DNA of 64,000 nucleotides from Ectocarpus siliculosus (lineage: Eukaryota > Sar > Phaeophyceae > Ectocarpales > Ectocarpaceae): NCBI GenBank assembly GCA_000310025.1, contig FN649729.1, forward strand, positions 5,412,515-5,476,514. Reading direction: 5' to 3'. Made by a program: the position numbers and the translations under genes. This document shows positions 53,801 to 64,000 of this stretch, piece after piece (the first letter of the stretch is position 1; every line of letters begins with the position of its first letter). The notes below the pieces were generated by a model. It was not told the origin of the DNA and made no database searches. It saw only the letters and a list, made by a program, of their open reading frames with translations.

Positions 53801-54911
53801 CGTTGCCACTCTCAGAGTCTTGTGGGCATGGCCGAGCTTCTCAACTGTATCAACCTAACCGCCACAGTATTTGGGCATCAGGTCATGCTGGTGCCCGCTA
53901 TAGGGCCGGTGTAAATCGTATTTTATTTACTCGTACTCTGAGCAGAGACGGCCCCTCTGCTCATACGAATTGCAAGACTATTGAGGGCCCCCGACTGTAC
54001 GTGGTCGGGGCAAAGTAACGCGACAAGACATGCCGATTACTTATTCTTCTTGGTGTTTCTGCACCATGCTGTTCTATTTCCCGGCCAACACGCTGGCTCG
54101 CAGGGGGTTTACTTCGTGGGGGCTGCGTCGGACTACGGCGAGATGGTTGGCCGGCATTTCGCTCTGACGTTTGAGATCGTCGACAGATCCACGAGAACTG
54201 CAACGCCGTTTCAGGTACCAGTGGCCCCGCGCAATGTGTGGCGATGAGACCTTTGCTGTGCGCTCATTGGTTCAGCTGCAGTTCGTTTTTTCTGTCATCG
54301 TCTGAGGTTCATCCAGTTTTTTGGGGTCAACATCGGTAAGAGGGGGCGGGCTCGTCCCGAAGTCCGGCGAAGCTGCAAGCGAACAAGGAAGGATACAGCC
54401 TCCTGCTTCCCTGTTCATATCGTGTAAATTACCGTGCTACCCCCTTTACTTGGCACACCCGACGAGCTTCTTCGCTAGGCCTGGCTGGTCCCTGCGCTGC
54501 TTTCAAGTTCGGGTATGGTCGGTGATCACTCCAAGCCCCTCGGTAGCGTGCCGAACCACAATCGATGATCTATCACTTCGTGTAATGATGTCTTGTCTTC
54601 TTGTGTGGACGGGAACAAAACAGATAACTATCTTCGCTGGGACGGAAGAGATATTCCGGCGAGACAACATGTACGGGGGTACCCACGTGGCGACCGTTTC
54701 ACTGGAAGCCCCGAGACGTGTACTGCTTCGCATCGAGATGACGAACAAGGCCCAACGGCTGGTGTTCGAGGACCATGTGTTTGTGGGCTACAACACCAAG
54801 TTCCACGTAGCGCTGAAGTGGATGACTGCAATCCCGATGGTGCTCGCCTCGCTGCCGTTTTTGTGGCCCGACCGGGGGTTCCGGGGCACCCGCCGGGGGC
54901 TACCTGGGTGA
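43661..54911 (+). CDS. DEX1: DEX1-like FG-GAP/integrin-alpha-type membrane glycoprotein
   Basis: Sixteen exons: 43661-43858, 44675-44821, 45080-45180, 45915-46008, 46712-46957, 47589-47770, 48511-48622, 49096-49232, 49864-49912, 50975-51092, 51579-51738, 51901-52000, 53013-53222, 53379-53477, 54104-54214, 54624-54911. They total 2,352 nt, 783 residues, and every junction agrees in phase. Signal peptide 1-21; calcium-loop repeats such as HDIDGDGVQ, GDLDGDGKLEVVVGT, GDVDGDGALDVVAGV and DDVDGDGTLDLIVGT; Arg/acidic middle (RSPGRRRRLLDD); one membrane helix at about 750-769 and a short basic tail. Order and local motifs (VSYF, REGFP, SMVLADDVDG, HPLNAW, GGYQGVYF) follow plant DEX1, a membrane/extracellular protein needed for pollen exine patterning (896 residues in Arabidopsis, from memory). 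The role in an alga is unknown; wall or adhesion is inference. Confidence 0.88.
47464..47488 (+). repeat. CTG trinucleotide run in DEX1-like intron 5
   Basis: Eight consecutive CTG units followed by TTG and more scattered CTG; intronic. Confidence 0.85.
47811..47965 (+). repeat. CT-rich microsatellite in DEX1-like intron 6
   Basis: Long (CT)n tract interrupted by poly-C runs; a pure pyrimidine stretch on the plus strand. Intronic and likely length-variable. Confidence 0.9.
49864..49912 (+). CDS. DEX1-like exon 9, 49-nt microexon
   Basis: Acceptor GATGCAG|C and donor CAG|GTGAGC enclose LAREGFPLTYEPIRGQ. This supplies exactly the REGFP segment expected between the VVGT..VVDASSG repeat and VVIADVHGDE, and restores phase (2 in, 0 out). 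Confidence 0.8.
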
Positions 54912-56068
54912 CCGCCAAGTAGATGAGCTTTTGGGCAAACTAAGCTCAACGGCGGCGACCTAAGTGCGGGATCACAAGGAGAGCAATAAATCTGTGTTTG
55001 CTGGAAATTTTACGTTTGAAGAGCCGTTGTTTTCAACTGTGGCTACCCAAAGAGGCGGTGGCGTTGGTTTTTGAGTCGAAGATGGTGCAACCCCCTAACC
55101 TGCTCCTGCTCCCACGAGGGACCGGCGGAGCTGTGGGCAGTCCATCCCTTCCGAACAAGGCCTTGAAGAAGGGAGCATGCGCTCTCTTGCGGCCTCACCC
55201 GTGCCCAGGTCGAGAATGACCTACATAGTGCAGGAACGATTATTCCATGTTTAGACGTCGCCATAGCAGGGGCAGGAGATGGTATGGGCGGGTCGGTGGT
55301 GAACGTGAGCGGAAGGAGGAGGTCCTACGTAGTAGTCGGGATGGACAAAATACTTCTCCTTGCGAAAGACGCGTACGTCTGAAACAGGGGTGAGGCATAG
55401 GGAGCGATGCAGGTCTTGGGACAATGCAGGGGACAGGTACGGTTTCGAGGGTTGCTGGCTGAGGATGGAAGGCCGTGCGAAGGGGTGGGAAAATAGCGGA
55501 AAGCTCCAAGTCGTATTACTGTATCACCAGGAGAAAAATGTCAATCTTCATTTGTGCACGCGCCATATACAGAAACGCTCATCTATTCATGAGCCGCCAT
55601 GGCGGCTGGCTCTGGAATTATATAACGTGCGCCATTCATTCCAGCTTGGAAACCCCCTGGATAGATGACGGCGATTCATTTCCACGTGTGTTTCCACTAA
55701 ATAACTAAAGACAAATGACTTTGCACTGCAGTAGTTTACATCACAGCAGAGACCTCGCGATCGAAACACAAGACGAACGAACGCTCAAACATGTGAATGT
55801 TGATCCCACATCTACGATGTCCGATGTGTTGACAAGCAGCCGCTAGCCTTTCTACCGTGCTGCCTCTCTGACCGAAGCACTCTGAATAGGGTTCACACAC
55901 AGCAGTGATGTGCAGCAGCAGCAAGCAGCTCTGAGGGTCCCGCAAACAATATTTATTTCCGGAGGGGGGCACGGCAAGACTGGTGGGAAAGCCCGGCTGT
56001 TGACCCATGTTGCAAGTTGCAAGTTGTTCCGCCCATTTCCATTGGTTCTATTCCCTCCAACTACGAAC
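54912..56068. other. Non-coding stretch after DEX1-like gene
   Basis: Apart from the possible poly(A) signal I see no gene, RNA or repeat here. Confidence 0.4.
54985..54990 (+). other. Possible polyadenylation signal of DEX1-like gene
   Basis: AATAAA 74 nt after the stop codon, followed by a T/G-rich stretch (TGTGTTTGCTGG). Plausible only, since brown algal signals are poorly defined. Confidence 0.4.
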
Positions 56069-56114
56069 ATGCCGAACGCGCAGGAGGAAGTGCCGCTGGT
56101 CGTCCGCCGAGCAG
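56069..56114 (+). CDS. Possible first coding exon of the small membrane protein
   Basis: ATG with 15 codons (MPNAQEEVPLVVRRA) ending at a strong donor, GCAG|GTGAGT, phase 1. The exon at 62,601 starts in phase 1, so the two could be joined, giving a soluble N-terminus before the first helix. The 6.5 kb gap is long and intermediate exons may exist; alternatively this is chance. Confidence 0.3.
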
Positions 56115-57059
56115 GTGAGTTTCCAACCAAACGCGCGTATCCTTTCCCAAAGCGAGACTAGACGAGCGACCAGTCGAAAACTCTGAAGAAATCATTCCGC
56201 ACCCACCAGAGCGGTAGTTGGCGAAGTTTACACATACACTTCATCCAGCACTCATCGCACATCACCCGTCGCTACATACAGTGAGGTCTATTTAGGTCTA
56301 CCCAACCGAAACTAACCCTCACTCACATCCAATGCACGGCCGAGCGGCCGCGAACTGGTCTCGGAGTGCGGAATGGGGAGAGGGCGCTGGAGAGGAACAG
56401 ACCGCCCGAACCGACGTTTGACCAATCAGAGGGCGTAAAAGCCCGTAGATGAAAGAGGCACCATCAGACCGTAAATACAACCACTAATGGCCAGTGCACA
56501 GGCGCACCAAAAAGAGCTGCACCATAACGCTGTCCACCACCACAACCCCAAGCAATTCATGAGCTTGGCCGAAGCGAACGAAAGCTTCAAGTAGACTGGT
56601 ATGTATGTACGATATTCTAGCATACATGTGCGCGCAATGGTGTGTGTCTTATTCGGACTGACCAGGGCGGGTTAATTGTTTTTTGGGTTGGAAAAATATT
56701 ACCTGCAGTAGCACACGTGTTGCCGCCTATGGAAAACTTGCCACTTATATTTTTTTCATGCAGACATTACTAATCCTGGAATCACAACCCGAGAGGCAGT
56801 CTTTCCGCGAGGGACTTAAAGTTTTTTCTGCTTCAACTCTCGCTGTGGTGCTGATCCCAAATCGTGCACATCATCTATGCGTTGCCCACATGTAAAGACG
56901 CACGCGCACCATTTTTTTTCTGATTTGGTTTAGGTTCGTCATTCAGCAAACGCGTTTTTAGTCCGTTGCGTGCTTCCATGGCTTGGATTTCTACATGCAT
57001 GATGTTTTCGGACGTAGACGCATGATCGTTTCTGGAGGCCACTTTGCTGACTACTGGAG

Positions 57060-57459
57060 TTTAGACTTGAATTTGGGCCGACTTTCGCAGGCCAACCGCG
57101 GACGCTGTAGTGGAGATCCCTAGTCGTGCACATCATGGGTTCGTTCTATGGTCTTTCATCTCTACTATTGGCCAAGTATCGGCCGAAACGGGGAACCTTA
57201 GTGTTTCAGCAAACCTCGGTGAAAGTTGGCTCCCAAGAGCTGAAACGGGTTGCACACAGCAGCAGACAGGTGGTCCAACTCAGATGTGATCGTGAGGCAT
57301 TTCTCGCGTCCACAGCAAATCAAAGGGTAGAAAAAGCTTTCCGGTGGAGGGCATGACCTGTTTGAGGTGCCCGTGTACTTTGGTGGCACGGCGAGGTCTA
57401 TGTGAGGAGCACGAGGTGGTGAAAGAACTGGGCTCAGCCATGTCCAATCTGGGGAGGGG
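57060..57459 (+). repeat. Dispersed repeat copy 2 (decayed)
   Basis: Second copy of the repeat at 42.2 kb with several small indels; the long ORF of copy 1 is not open here. Ends at the target of a small insertion. Confidence 0.6.
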
Positions 57460-57513
57460 GGGGGGGGGCGTACTCGTATGTTTTGCATGCCTTGGCGGTT
57501 AGACCATTGACCA
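57460..57513. mobile_element. 54-bp insertion with 15-bp target-site duplication
   Basis: The 15-mer CAATCTGGGGAGGGG occurs at 57,445-57,459 and again at 57,514-57,528. Between them lie a G run, CGTACTC, TTTTGCATGCCTTGGCGG and TAGACCATTGACCA. The homologous repeat at 42.59 kb has a single CACACTGGGGAGG, an empty site. Its reverse complement starts like a pol III A-box region. A related sequence is at 16,306-16,360. Confidence 0.7.
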
Positions 57514-58469
57514 CAATCTGGGGAGGGGATGAAACATAATTGACCCCGCTGAAACCAGCGGCGTGATTTTCTGTCCGTACTTTTTTCAATTTAAAAAAAC
57601 ACAGCCTTTTGCTGCGTCGTGCCGGGTAACTTGGTGGCCATTTCACCATCTACGGACCAAGTCACGAGCCAACCTATGTGCCCACCAAGCAACATTTTGC
57701 CCGAGCTGTCCCAACGGCTACCTTTTTATTCCATGGTCGATGCCTCGAGCATGCACAATATCTGTGCCGAACAAACATGTCGGATTCACGCGTCGCCGAG
57801 ACCGAGGAGGAGGCTTGTTTGGAACACGGTTCAGAACTCCTCTCTCTGTCTGCCGCTGCTGTGGTAACCGGCTCGTAACACATACTATCATTAGCGAGCG
57901 GCGGTGAGCACAGCGCCGGGCAACACAGAGAAATGGTCGCGCTTGCATCCGATCGAGCAGCTCACAGACAGGAGATATGCGACTGAGCGAGTTCACAAGC
58001 CCAGTTGTTGTTGTTTACGTATGTTTGTTGGTGAACGGGTTGTTCGGCCAATTGTTGGTTGTTGCCACCAACCAACTGGGAGACAAGAGATGAGCTGTAC
58101 ACCAACACGCTCTACGCACCACGATTGACGATGCATGTAATGCTGTACACCTCTCTACACTTGCGTGCGAGGGTCTTGTGTGCGACCCATGCCTTCCCTG
58201 CTAATCTGGTCACCTATCACACGCTTTCGTGAGCTGCCTCTCAGAGTACCAAATAACACCAATGAATTCGGTGTACTGACTGAGAGGCAGAGGGGTGTTT
58301 TTTTTGTTGAGCTAGCTGATGGCCACCTCCTCTCTGAGAATCACCGGCGCCCCCCAGAGCTTAAAACGCACGAGCCTACCACACGTGTCGCCGCCTATAG
58401 GAACCCCCTGTCTCTGAACATTTTTTTTAACAAAAAAAAAAAAATCACCCCCACCGGGTCGCTCTGCAA

Positions 58470-58520
58470 AATAAAGAAACAGTATTAGCATCGACCGCGC
58501 TAACCGGCTGAACCATGAAA
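58470..58520 (-). other. tRNA-like 5' half
   Basis: Minus strand GGTTCAGCCGGTTAGCGCGG resembles a D arm/A box, followed by an anticodon-like GCTAATA. No matching T arm or acceptor stem follows, so it is a fragment or a chance match. Confidence 0.25.
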
Positions 58521-61500
58521 ACACGCCAGTCTCACGGTTGAAAACGAAACAACACTTCCAAATGCCAGGAACTGGGACCGGTCATAGGGGAGGCTAAGCT
58601 GTTCTCCGCATGGAAAAACAGAAACGGTAGCAACAGAACGACACGTGTCTACCGAGTCTGCTAACTCGCACCCGAGTTTGTTTTGGAGTGCTTTCACCAT
58701 CACCCTTCGTGCTTTCACCACCACACACTCTGATCGCGATTATTCGAGCTATTTTGAGGCAATTCTTCTTTGGGCCTGCGTCGTTTGTTGTGAAGAAAGT
58801 CACCCGGCTCGAAGCTCTTACTCTGTTCCACTCGATGCTTCCCTCCTCCATCGCTGTTGTGGCCGTTCCCTTGTACTCCCGTATCCTCTCCTCCTTCGTT
58901 GCTACCAAATGGATTCCCCTCAATACCACACTTTGTCCGCACTACCGAAGTCCCAACCTAGTAGTTGGCTTTGGTGGAACTTGGTCGATCAGTAACTCGT
59001 TGCGTTTGAACACGTCGCGAGGTCGAACTGAAAAGCGAGCTAGTGTGCGCGTGCGTGTGTGTGCAGCCGCTGCCGCGTCCTCTTGGTGGCAGTTGAATGT
59101 AGTGGTAGAGTCATTATGATGACCTCTTACACGTTTCCCGGTGTCTCTCCGTATCGTTTCCGGTGCGCTACGTCCAAATCATTCCCGCTAAAGTAGCTTT
59201 CTCCACTGCCTTCAAGCACACACACATACAGTCGTAGCAGAGAACAGAGGGGCCGGGTCCAAAACGTTTCACACAGCGGTCAAATGCTAAAAGACAGGGG
59301 AAGCAAAGGCGCGTACGTTTCAAAGGGCCTGTTGCCAATCCGCCACATACGCGCTGATTTGCCATGTAAGTTGTGTGTGCTATGTAGCTCTGCTGTTGCG
59401 TTTTTCGCACTGCAGTGGCTTTAACTTACTTCCAATACACCATCTAGGCAGATGGGTGTATGCGGTATAGTCCAAGCGAACAACATTTGTTCACCTACTG
59501 TTTGGGGTCTGTGAATAGCAAGAATGCCCTACTTTTTCGATGCGGTGAAGGCGGCGTAATTGACTTCGAAACACAGCAAAAATGTCGGTAGCACAAGCTT
59601 GGGTGACATGTATGAGAGAAGGACCGTGTCAAGACTTTGACGCCTCTCCGTTCACCTCTGCTCCAATTTTTATCGCAGGTACAGCAATATGGTGGTCACG
59701 GTGTGATGTTCCGATCCATTCGCCCGATCGCACAGCAACCAGGTTTATCGACTCGCGAAAGGAATCGATAAATTGCTGTGCTGCTGTGCAGACTACAACA
59801 CCCCGCTGATTATCCCCCCCGTTTTTCCATCCGAGGTTGAATGATTCGGCGTGGAAAAGACAACACAACAGCAGCCTCAGTGGATGCCGCCACTAACCAC
59901 CATCAGACACCCGGCTGTTTATAGTCTCCCTGTTGGTGACAGGGTTTCACTTGAACAACCTGCTCTTTCCTTACACTAATTTAGAGTCTGCGTCTATGCA
60001 CGCGTATAGTCTACAGCAGTGCTGTAGTTCAACGCTCAACACCAACATGAGACATGTGCACACACGTTGTATTTCGCGCAGCGGAGGGGAGGGGCAGGAG
60101 GACAACACAAGCACGAAAATCGCAAACCTACAGAGGACGTAGAATTGCCGGGGGGCTACACGTATCAGGTACATCTCGTGCGAGGAAGGAGGAACAACTC
60201 AGGCGGAGGACTCCCGTCCCCTCCCCTGGTGACTGCTTATCTATCGTACGATACTCTGTCGGAGTGTCTCCCCTGTGTCTTGCAGGGTAGGGGGTGGAGC
60301 ACACCACTACCTTAACAAATATAACAGTCTCCCGCGCACGAAAGCGGGCAAAATTGGAAATATTCATTCACACGTTGTGTATTCTGGGCTGATGATGTAG
60401 TCCAGGCTTCGTAACTCGCGACCGGCGTGCTTTACATGCAGTACCATGACATGACACCATGCCTGCGCGGTCAGGCAGCGAGGCTGTTCTTGTCGCTCTC
60501 CTCTTGTCTACGGTATCTGTTTGTTTCGGCTCTGTTTCTCTCGCTTTTTCTGTTTTTTTTTTCCAACAACGTCAAAAGGTCGACCTCCGATCGTTGGAGA
60601 GCCAGTGGTGGTGTAGAAACACATGGCCATTCCAACGCCCTCTCACCACCAGGAAGAAATCACGCGCTACTAGTTGTTGCGGGCCCTACATACACGCGAG
60701 CGGTCAGCCCTTGTGTCCTCCAATCCGCTTGCGGGAACAACAGTGATAAGCGGTCAATTGATCTTGCCCTCATGGGTCTTACCATAGGCGGATTTCCTGC
60801 CGGTTGAGGGCTCACGAAATGCAGCGTTGGCAATCCTGGCTGTCTCGTGGCTCTAGAGCCCCCTTTCTGCGGTTTCTCCGCCCCTAGACCTCCGTTCGCC
60901 GCGAGAATTGCGCCTGCCGATAGCCCTGGGCCGCGAAGGCCTTGCCCGTGGGCGGCTCGCTCTCGGGGCGGCCGTCACGAAGCGCTAGCGAAGGCAGAAA
61001 GTCGCGTCTCAGAGATCTACCACAACTCCACCAATCACAGCCTGGTTGATTTACAACGACCAGGCCATTCCTGTATTCGGCAAGCGGCTGACGTGGCGCG
61101 TCTGTGCTCTGACTACACACCCTCGCCACACGCGACAACCAGGAAACCAAGTCTCCGGATGACACGAGACAAAGCCCTCTACTGCTGTAGTGCGTTTCCC
61201 TTTCGACCCCAGCGAAAGCGGGGAGTTTTGCGCCCGGTGTCCTGCACTCAGCACAGCAGTCTGCAAAGTGCATGGGGCTGGGTGCAAATCCTGGCGCGGT
61301 CCATTATGTTTTTTTCCCGAGAAAACCCTTTGCCTAGAGTTGGCTACATCGAGGGACAGGCTCCACAATCTACCAACACTCGCACTTCTAGAGTCATCTG
61401 ACCCCCAATACCCTCTGGCAGAGCATGTGATATAGCAGTGTTGCTGCTGTGGGACGAGGGGCTTTCGCCTTTCTGTGATACGGCACATTTTTTAGTTCGA

Positions 61501-62600
61501 AGCACATCCTCTGTGTGGTAGTTGCTGGGACGGTGTAAGAGATCATCATGTAGGCTATGTGTGATGTACAGTTTTTTTTTTCCCTCCTCACACCGCGTAG
61601 ACTTTGGCATGGTCTACATGTAAACATTTGTGCACATTTTCCGGTGTTGGGGCACATACACACGTTCAGTTCGGGGCGTATGGTCTCCGTATAACCAACA
61701 AGTGTATATAGATGTTGTTCTGCTTTGTTGTTTCTTGCCACACCTATCTGCATATTTCATTTGCTGTCCTCCGGTCGTCGCATATCCACTCACTTAACCC
61801 TCCTTGTACCCAGTCCCTCCGCAAAAACAAATGTCCCAAACCATTTGTCAGCCATTGGTCGAGGGGCTGCAGTCCCTCCAAAGAATCTGAGCTCCGCTAC
61901 AGAAGGGGTGACTTGGCTTCAGTATTAAAAGTGTCCAGCACGTGGGGACGCTTTTCATACTGAAGCCAAGTCAGCAAGTTTTTCCGGACCCAGGCGATGT
62001 ACAGTTTGACGACCTAGGGGGCACGCGGGTTGGGAGATGTGTACAGCAAGTCAGAGGCGCAGAAGAGGCGCCACACAGTATATCACACAGCCTGCCACCT
62101 CAGCCAAGCATGATAGACCAAGGGTTCTCACGATCATTGCACGTAGCAGAGCCTAGGGTGACTACAGTGCGGAATATAGCCATTTGAGTGCTGTGACCCC
62201 AAAGTGTCCCCATTTGGGCTTCCAGAACTAGGACGGTAAATTCTTTGCGGGTGTCCGCTCTCGAACAAATGATCACAATTTTCAAATACAAATTCCTCTT
62301 ATCTCAATACTCAACCCGCACACCCTTGCCATCGCCATACAGCCTACGCGCGTAGCGGCGACCGCCGATAGCGGTCGTCCGAGAATCGCCTTTGTGTCTC
62401 AAAATATTTTTGTCTCCAAAAAAGGTTAGATATTTATTGCGATTTTCTCTTTTGAACGTACTTCACGCACACACGCGCAGTAGCGCGCACACACATTCGC
62501 ACGTAGTTGTATCTGACCATTCTTGCTCCTCCTCTCTCCCTGCACGCCCTCTTCGCGTTTCGTCTTCGTCTTCTTGTCGTTTCGTTTCCTTTCCTCGTAG
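58521..62600. other. Region without recognised genes, 58.5-62.6 kb
   Basis: Apart from the hairpin at 61.9 kb I find no convincing ORF, RNA or repeat. Reading frames here are short and lack conserved motifs. It may be an intron of the gene ending at 62,953. Confidence 0.4.
61909..61973. repeat. Near-perfect hairpin, about 29-bp arms
   Basis: TGACTTGGCTTCAGTAT at the left is the reverse complement of the right end, with only a few mismatches along the arms and a short loop around AGCACGTGG. Could be a MITE tip pair or a small-RNA hairpin. Confidence 0.75.
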
Positions 62601-62953
62601 AAACGGGAGGCATGGGAATCCTGGCCATGCGTCTATTTCTGATTGCATCAACAGTCATGATCTATGTTCAAACGGTTATTGCCATCGTTGGGCATGGATG
62701 GCTTTGGCCGCTTGTTTACTTTCCGGACCTGACCACAAAGGACTGGCGCTCTCAATTCAACTCCGACTTTCTAGTTTATTTGACATTGTCTTCGTGTTGG
62801 ATTGTTTGGCGCGAAGGAAGTACGATAAAATCGTATTGTAGTGGCTTTTTGAACATCTTCCTTGGGGGAATGTTCGGCTTCCCCTACTTGCTGATTGCCA
62901 CCTACAGCGCAAAGGGTGACATGAAAAAAGTGGTGCTTGGCGTCCATGCTTGA
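62601..62953 (+). CDS. Small multi-pass membrane protein (DUF2834/DUF1475-like?)
   Basis: Open from an acceptor (CCTCGTAG) to TGA at 62,953. From the internal ATG at 62,612 it encodes 113 residues with three hydrophobic segments: RLFLIASTVMIYVQTVIAI, FLVYLTLSSCWIVW and FLNIFLGGMFGFPYLLIAT. Between the first two is a loop with WPLVYFPDLTTKDW, and the tail is basic. Size and layout recall small three-helix domains of the DUF2834/DUF1475 kind, but I cannot confirm that. The frame enters in phase 1, compatible with the exon at 56,069. Confidence 0.6.
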
Positions 62954-64000
62954 ATGCAGCTTGGTGTCCCCTTTGGATCGCAGAACGTACTTTCAGCTTT
63001 TTCAACATGTAGCAGCTTTGGAACAGATCGCTGCAATTTTAGGTTTGGGCTCTACGCAGTGGTCGGTGATACGGATAGAGTGGCCATTCACTTTCTAGTT
63101 CCGAACCAGAGCCCACATAACCCGATTTCCGCTGGAAGCGAGTCATTAGCTGGAATCGTTTTGGGCAGGTGTGTCATTGTGTTCATGGAAGGGTTACGTA
63201 CCTGGTGTTTGAAGGATGTTGCTTTGGCCGTTGGGTTTCATAGCCGCTACCATCGTCGCTCGTATCGCTAGAGAAGCAAGTTCGCCTAGCCCTATTCATG
63301 CTTTCTCTGCAATTTTCTCGATGTTGGCCTGTATTCCTTAGAAGCTTGCACGACGTCTGACCTTCCCATTCGGTTTGCCGATTGGGCGAGCCTTTCTACG
63401 GCGAACCGTGCTTGTTTTTCGCGAACGTTACGACCACCGATGCCTCAGCCTCTTGGCGTTTCTTTTTTGTTACCTTGCGGCGCTGCGATCCACAACAAAC
63501 ACCAGGGGCGACGTAAACGCCCGCTTTTGTCATTGTGAGCACCACCGTGGCATCCTCGCTGCCCGAGAGTGTCGATTCGTCAAGAACGCGAAGAAATCAT
63601 CACTTCTGGTGTGATGTGACTCAAGCCATGGTACCACGGCAGTAGCACATGCACCTGGCACTAAGCAACCACTACAACAATCACGTGAGAACAGAGGGCA
63701 CCGCCTACTTTACCACGCCACTTGTTGGGGGTCTGTAGGAGTGCCGTTATGAGGTAGACACGCAGCAGCGTTTCAGGGCGTGAACGAGCGCGGGGAAGTA
63801 GCCCTCGTTGACAGCACGCGCGACGCGTGTTCTCTAAATTGAACACAGACACGCAACAGCCTTTCAGGGCGTCAACACACTTGTTTGTTCTCCCATCACT
63901 CACCCTGTAGTGAACAAACATTAACAGACAGGGGGTGGAGTTCAGTATTCCCCTTGCAATCTATAAGGCCGGCATCACCTGGGCGAACAACTATGAACGA
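62954..64000. other. Right-end region without recognised genes
   Basis: 1 kb with no supported ORF. Contains one direct repeat pair (63,756-63,785 and 63,847-63,876). Confidence 0.4.
63756..63876 (+). repeat. Direct repeat pair, 30 bp
   Basis: AGACACGCAGCAGCGTTTCA and AGACACGCAACAGCCTTTCA open the two copies; both continue GGGCGT(G/C)AAC, 91 bp apart. Confidence 0.75.

Noticed and set aside
58470-58520. Functional tRNA-Ile
   Set aside because: Only a D-arm-like half is present; no T arm or acceptor stem pairs.
60847-61488. Overlapping ORFs of 129-184 codons on both strands
   Set aside because: No conserved motif, no splice context, unremarkable composition; likely chance.

Overview
The window looks like nuclear DNA of a multicellular stramenopile, most probably a brown alga (Ectocarpus-like). 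This is an inference from roughly 50% GC, many short exons separated by introns of several hundred bases with GT..AG borders, secreted Cys-rich domains of a kind I associate with stramenopiles, and a DEX1-like gene in a non-plant setting. I see no prokaryotic operons, rRNA, intact tRNA or CRISPR. Exon borders were built by hand from splice sites, reading phase and homology; every chain below closes in phase.

Left part, 1-18,484, minus strand: one very large secreted-protein gene ('gene A'). It starts at 18,484 with a signal peptide and runs off the left edge. After four N-terminal exons it alternates 14 Pro/Thr-rich linker exons with 14 Cys-rich exons (the last partial). All modular exons are phase 1-1. 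Twelve of the 13 complete Cys exons are exactly 192 nt and carry ten cysteines; the thirteenth is 204 nt. At least 1,905 residues are encoded here.

Middle, 23,249-33,287, minus strand: a paralogue ('gene B') with the same first four exons but only two linker/Cys modules. Its third exon is inflated to 1,589 nt by about 48 SSKD-type Ser/Asp/Lys repeats, giving an acidic, phosphophoryn-like low-complexity region. Its introns carry repeats and transposon debris.

Right of gene B, 36,630-40,673, minus strand: a four-exon MAPEG-family membrane protein gene whose last intron contains a large foldback element. Damaged copies of its last two exons lie at 21.9-22.8 kb, between genes A and B. This shows that a segment reaching from inside the modular gene to inside MAPEG intron 2 was duplicated in tandem. 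The left copy kept the long modular gene and a broken MAPEG; the right copy kept the intact MAPEG and a modular gene cut short at its 3' side.

Right part, 43,661-54,911, plus strand: a 16-exon gene for a 783-residue DEX1-like protein (signal peptide, FG-GAP-type calcium loops, one C-terminal membrane helix). The remaining 55-64 kb is mostly repeats and apparently non-coding DNA, with a small multi-pass membrane protein ending at 62,953 and possibly starting at 56,069.
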